From JANWWM01 sp046719715 (GTDB taxonomy: Bacteria; Bacteroidota; Chlorobiia; Chlorobiales; Thermochlorobacteraceae), in the NCBI GenBank assembly GCA_046719715.1, contig JBDNCJ010000091.1:1-8923 (forward strand): 8,923 nucleotides of DNA, given 5' to 3'. Every line of letters begins with the position of its first letter. Positions within the stretch are counted from its first letter, which is position 1. Position numbers and translations under genes: made by a program. Under the pieces are notes generated by a model. The model searched no databases, was not told where the DNA came from, and worked only from the letters and a program-made list of their open reading frames with translations. Of the stretch, positions 6,312 to 8,923 are shown in pieces.

Positions 6312-6729
6312 AACTCCCCTATTCAACATTTGGTTCCAAAATGAGATTGGGACATTTTCATCAAACATCGCTACCCCCATTACTGCGCAAGGCAATTTTT
6401 GGAGTGGTCTGCATGATAATAAACCAGAAGATGGCTGGGTTCTATTGGCAAGAGACTTTGGAAGCCAACAATTTCCACTTAATTACTTTAATCAGAGCAG
6501 TGAATCGACTTGGTTTATCCTCTATAATAAATACAGAGGTCTACTACGATTTTTTGTTAATGTCAGAGGCTTGTTATCAAATGCAACCAGTGGTAGTATA
6601 GAACTGAGGATTGGTAACCAAGTTTATACATCAACTTTAACCCACCTGCGTGATAGGTCATTCGCTCTTGATAAAAAAGATTCAGTAAAAAATAATGTTT
6701 CAAGTGCATTAAATCTGGACTTCAACTAG
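6190..6729 (+). CDS. N-terminal fragment of the second T9SS-type paralogue (frameshifted gene)
   Basis: Encodes 179 residues: the same signal peptide and first 41 residues as the intact paralogue, then a diverged but homologous N-terminal domain. Core motifs are W71-SGLHDNK-GWVLLARDFG and W108-FILYNKYRGLLR; the two motifs are 37 residues apart, exactly as in the first gene. It follows paralogue 1 up to the KDSVKNNVSSAL segment. At about 6709-6711 the sequence jumps to the part matching paralogue 1 from residue 457 (SGLQLDS), but in the -1 frame, so this frame reads eight bases of it wrongly and stops at TAG 6727-6729. The apparent deletion is 808 nt (563-1370 in paralogue 1), which is not a multiple of three. 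As it stands the gene is probably dead or yields only a short secreted domain. Confidence 0.75.
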   Translation: MNAFKRFLVALVALFGLLPSLLFGQPNNPNDPNTDPNWDWRTPLFNIWFQNEIGTFSSNIATPITAQGNFWSGLHDNKPEDGWVLLARDFGSQQFPLNYFNQSSESTWFILYNKYRGLLRFFVNVRGLLSNATSGSIELRIGNQVYTSTLTHLRDRSFALDKKDSVKNNVSSALNLDFN

Positions 6730-7131
6730 ACTCATTTCGCGTATGGTTAGCTGCAGATATCAGCAAACATATAAATAGAACTATCCCGAAAACAATGGAA
6801 AATGATTTAAAGCTGATTAGTAAATGGATTCTTGAGCCTGAGAATAGTCATCCGAAAATCAGAGTAGTAAATTTAGTGAACAATCAATACGTAATTAGTA
6901 CCCTTCCTACAGGGGAAAATGGCTTCAAATTCCAAACAATTCGCGTTCCTGATGGAGTATATATCTCGCCTAACATGACTCAAGGTGGCATCAGTCCTGA
7001 TATGACAATTAAAGTTCAAGCATTTTTTCATAGAATTGATAACCCCAACTCTCAACCAATTTCCTTTGTTCATACTTATCAACCAGATTTTGAAGATGCA
7101 GGAACTGGGAACTGGAATCCGCCACCTCCAC

Positions 7132-7332
7132 CGCCACCTGCACCTGCATTTCGCAGGGTCAATGTAACAAAACAATACGACGGCGGAACATTTGCCAATC
7201 AAACGATTTCTCAATACACGCCTTCGACCACCGTTACTGTCAATCCAACAGAAACGATTGGCGCACATACATACCATTTTGTCGCATGGTCTGATGGCAA
7301 TACTGATTTATCGCGCACCATCACAGCACCCG
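7132..7332 (+). repeat. Mid-gene anchor repeat, copy B
   Basis: Partner of 1771-1971, about 94-95 % identical by eye, with the exact 94-base core at 7182-7275. It marks the point where the AT-richer upstream part changes to the GC-richer downstream part of the gene. Confidence 0.93.
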
Positions 7333-8720
7333 GAGAAATCTCGCTGTCCGCACTATACAAAGGGCGGTTGCTCTCGTCGGTTGCAGAAGCAAGCAGTCAA
7401 TCGGGCTCGCAACGGCGGTTTGCTCGCGATGCTTCAGAACCGCAGGTCTTTTACCTCGTCTATGAATCCGCAGGCAAAATCTGGCTCACCCACACAACCA
7501 ACGGCGGCACGACTTGGACAAACGAACGCCTTATCGACGAGGGTGCGCGTCCGTCGCTTGCTCCCACACAGCAGGGCGTTGGCGTCTCTTATATCGCAAC
7601 CAACGGCACGGAATCGGAAGTTTGGGTTCGTGCGTTTTCACTCAATCCTTCGACGGGCGTGCTCAGCGAAGCCTACTCAGTAACCAATCTTCTTCCATGC
7701 ACAAACAGTGCCGTTCCAACGGTAGTCTGGCTGGGGCTTGATAATTCTCCTATTCCTCCGTTCCAGCCGCGCTATGCCGTCTTTTATGAAACACAAGGAG
7801 CGGCTCAAAACACCACCCAACTTGCGATGGCGGTTATTCGATTGAAGGATGCTTCTAATTCGGCGGAGATATTCACATTGAACAACAGCCAAGCGTCGGA
7901 AGCCAATTTGCAGATGTATCCTGCGTCTGACAACGCCATTCCCACGACTTCACCCGCAGCAACTACTGTCACGGCGCGGCTGGTGTATCGTCAGCGGTCG
8001 GGTTCAGAGGGGTGGCTTCGCTATCAGCCCTTGACCTTTGATTTCTCTTCGCCATTTGCTACAACTCCCACACAAGGCACGGCGCAAGTCTTGGATTGGG
8101 TTGGCTCTGGACGCGCCGAGCAGGCGGGCAATTATCCAACCAAGCCCTCGGTAGAGGTGAAGAACAATATCACCTACATCGCCTTTGAAGTAGAAGGGAA
8201 AAACGACATACGCTACACCACCGTCAATAGCACGCATCAACAAGGGGCGGTTACGGTGTTCTCGCAAACGGGCGAGGTGCTCCGTGCGCCCAGTCTGCAC
8301 TTGCAACCGAGCGGCACAGCACCCGCAATTTATTTCAACATGAGCGGTGCGGTCTATGAAGCCCGATGGACGGCGCAAAGCAACTGGAACATTCAGAAAG
8401 TCGCTTCCGACGGAGTGCATGCCAACATCGCCGTGCGAAGCGGCAACCGACGCTTCGTTTATACCGCGAATGCAAACGCGCCGTTCCGATTAGCCTTTGC
8501 CGACGGCACCACCGAAGGCGACGCAGCGAACGGCGGCATTCAGGAAGAACGCGGACTTTCAGGCGGCGGCAAAGGTAACACGCCGACGCTTGCGCTCAAC
8601 AGCATGGGCGGCAGTAGTGGCGTTGGAAACAGCGGCGGCGGCACATCGCCCTCAGTAGAATTTACCACGCTGGAACGCACCACAGGCGTTTTATCCAACC
8701 AAACCGAAACCGCTTCGCTG

Positions 8721-8862
8721 GCACTGACGCTCTCCGACGTCGGCTTGAACGGCAGTTCGCGCGCGGGCTTAACCTATCACGAACTCGGGGCGAATCTGCT
8801 TCCCGACACGCTCGCGCTCTCACCTATCAGTGTATTTTCATTGCTCAAAAGTCGTCGCTTCA
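8721..8862 (+). repeat. 3' anchor repeat, copy B
   Basis: Partner of 3330-3471, with an exact 40-base core at 8723-8762. After it the two copies differ (FNLNSLNSLLADSVNQI here, FTLADTINQI in the first gene), with a short in-frame insertion in this copy, before the window ends. Confidence 0.9.
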
Positions 8863-8923
8863 ATTTGAACTCGCTGAACTCGTTGCTCGCCGATTCCGTC
8901 AATCAAATTTCGGCAGTCGTCAA

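Larger units (their letters stand above)
6711..8923 (+). pseudogene. C-terminal part of the second T9SS-type paralogue, out of frame with its start and cut by the window end
   Basis: An uninterrupted frame of 737 codons from the deletion junction to the last base; the first ATG in it is at 6795. Order: SGLQLDSFRVW block matching residues 457-467 of paralogue 1 and the following beta-rich region (IKVQAFFHRIDNP matches IKVKAVFHRKDNP), Pro-rich hinge at about 7120-7140, B-repeat-like module, beta-propeller-like region with YLVYES-KIWLTHTTNGGTTW (Asp-box-like), Gly-rich linker with ERGLSGGGKG, then the pre-tail module LTLSDVGLNGSSRAGL. The T9SS tail itself would lie beyond the window. No signal peptide belongs to this part, so it needs the fragment starting at 6190 to be exported. 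The absence of any other stop over 2.2 kb suggests that the break is recent, or an assembly or sequencing error. An alternative is a separate cytoplasmic product from 6795, which I consider unlikely. Confidence 0.7.

Noticed and set aside
6700..6730. Programmed -1 frameshift joining the two parts of the second paralogue
   Set aside because: The junction ATTAAAT is not a canonical X-XXY-YYZ slippery heptamer, no clear stimulatory structure follows, and the break coincides with a deletion relative to copy 1.
7192..7683. + strand frame of 163 codons
   Set aside because: Arg-rich, motif-free and overlapping the longer frame that encodes the B-repeat-like and propeller-like parts; a shadow.
1..8923. 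Diversity-generating retroelement, CRISPR array, insertion sequence or phage att site
   Set aside because: No reverse transcriptase, template/variable repeat with A-biased changes, spaced direct repeats, transposase or integrase is present. The mosaic is better explained by recombination.

Overview
The window is a stretch of a Bacteroidota/Chlorobiota-type genome carrying cell-surface proteins. The assignment rests mainly on the C-terminal sorting tail of the first gene (NYPNPFNPVTVIRYELP ... LGRVV ... GIY ... SGTYFYRLQ ... KKMMLVK), the type A tail read by the type IX secretion system (T9SS). That tail style is common in Chlorobiota, Ignavibacteria and relatives. Lipoprotein leaders, starts without a Shine-Dalgarno sequence and one promoter-like TAnnTTTG box fit the same group. 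The species cannot be named from the sequence. Every supported gene is on the + strand. There is no tRNA, rRNA, CRISPR array, transposase or integrase.

Layout: (1) 6-4142, an intact 1378-residue secreted multidomain protein: signal peptide, novel N-terminal region, polyproline hinge, B-repeat-like module, Asp-box beta-propeller-like region, Gly-rich linker, beta-rich module and T9SS tail. (2) 4143-4625, noncoding, with phased 7-bp repeats, a hairpin, a remnant of a second T9SS tail (RTMMLVK-stop) and a promoter candidate. (3) 4626-4775 and 4779-5930, two lipoprotein genes 3 bp apart: a 49-residue leader-only peptide and a 383-residue lipoprotein with about seven beta-propeller blades. (4) 5931-6189, noncoding, with a strong hairpin. 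(5) 6190 to the window end, a second paralogue of gene 1, broken by a frameshift at a deletion junction near 6710 and cut off by the window edge.

The most interesting signal is the relation between the two large paralogues. They match exactly over 127 bp at the 5' end, over 94 bp inside a mid-gene block of about 200 bp, and over 40 bp inside a third block near the 3' end. Between these blocks they are strongly diverged while keeping the same fold-level motifs. In both genes the part before the mid-gene block is AT-richer and the part after it GC-richer. This looks like a mosaic family in which conserved anchors allow the exchange of variable ligand- or surface-facing modules behind one export signal and sorting tail. 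The anchors and the composition step are read directly from the sequence; the exchange model is inference.

How the genes work together: the large proteins would be exported by Sec, cross the outer membrane through T9SS and be attached to or released from the surface. The propeller lipoprotein would sit in the outer membrane. Their proximity suggests a shared surface or adhesion role, but nothing here proves a substrate.
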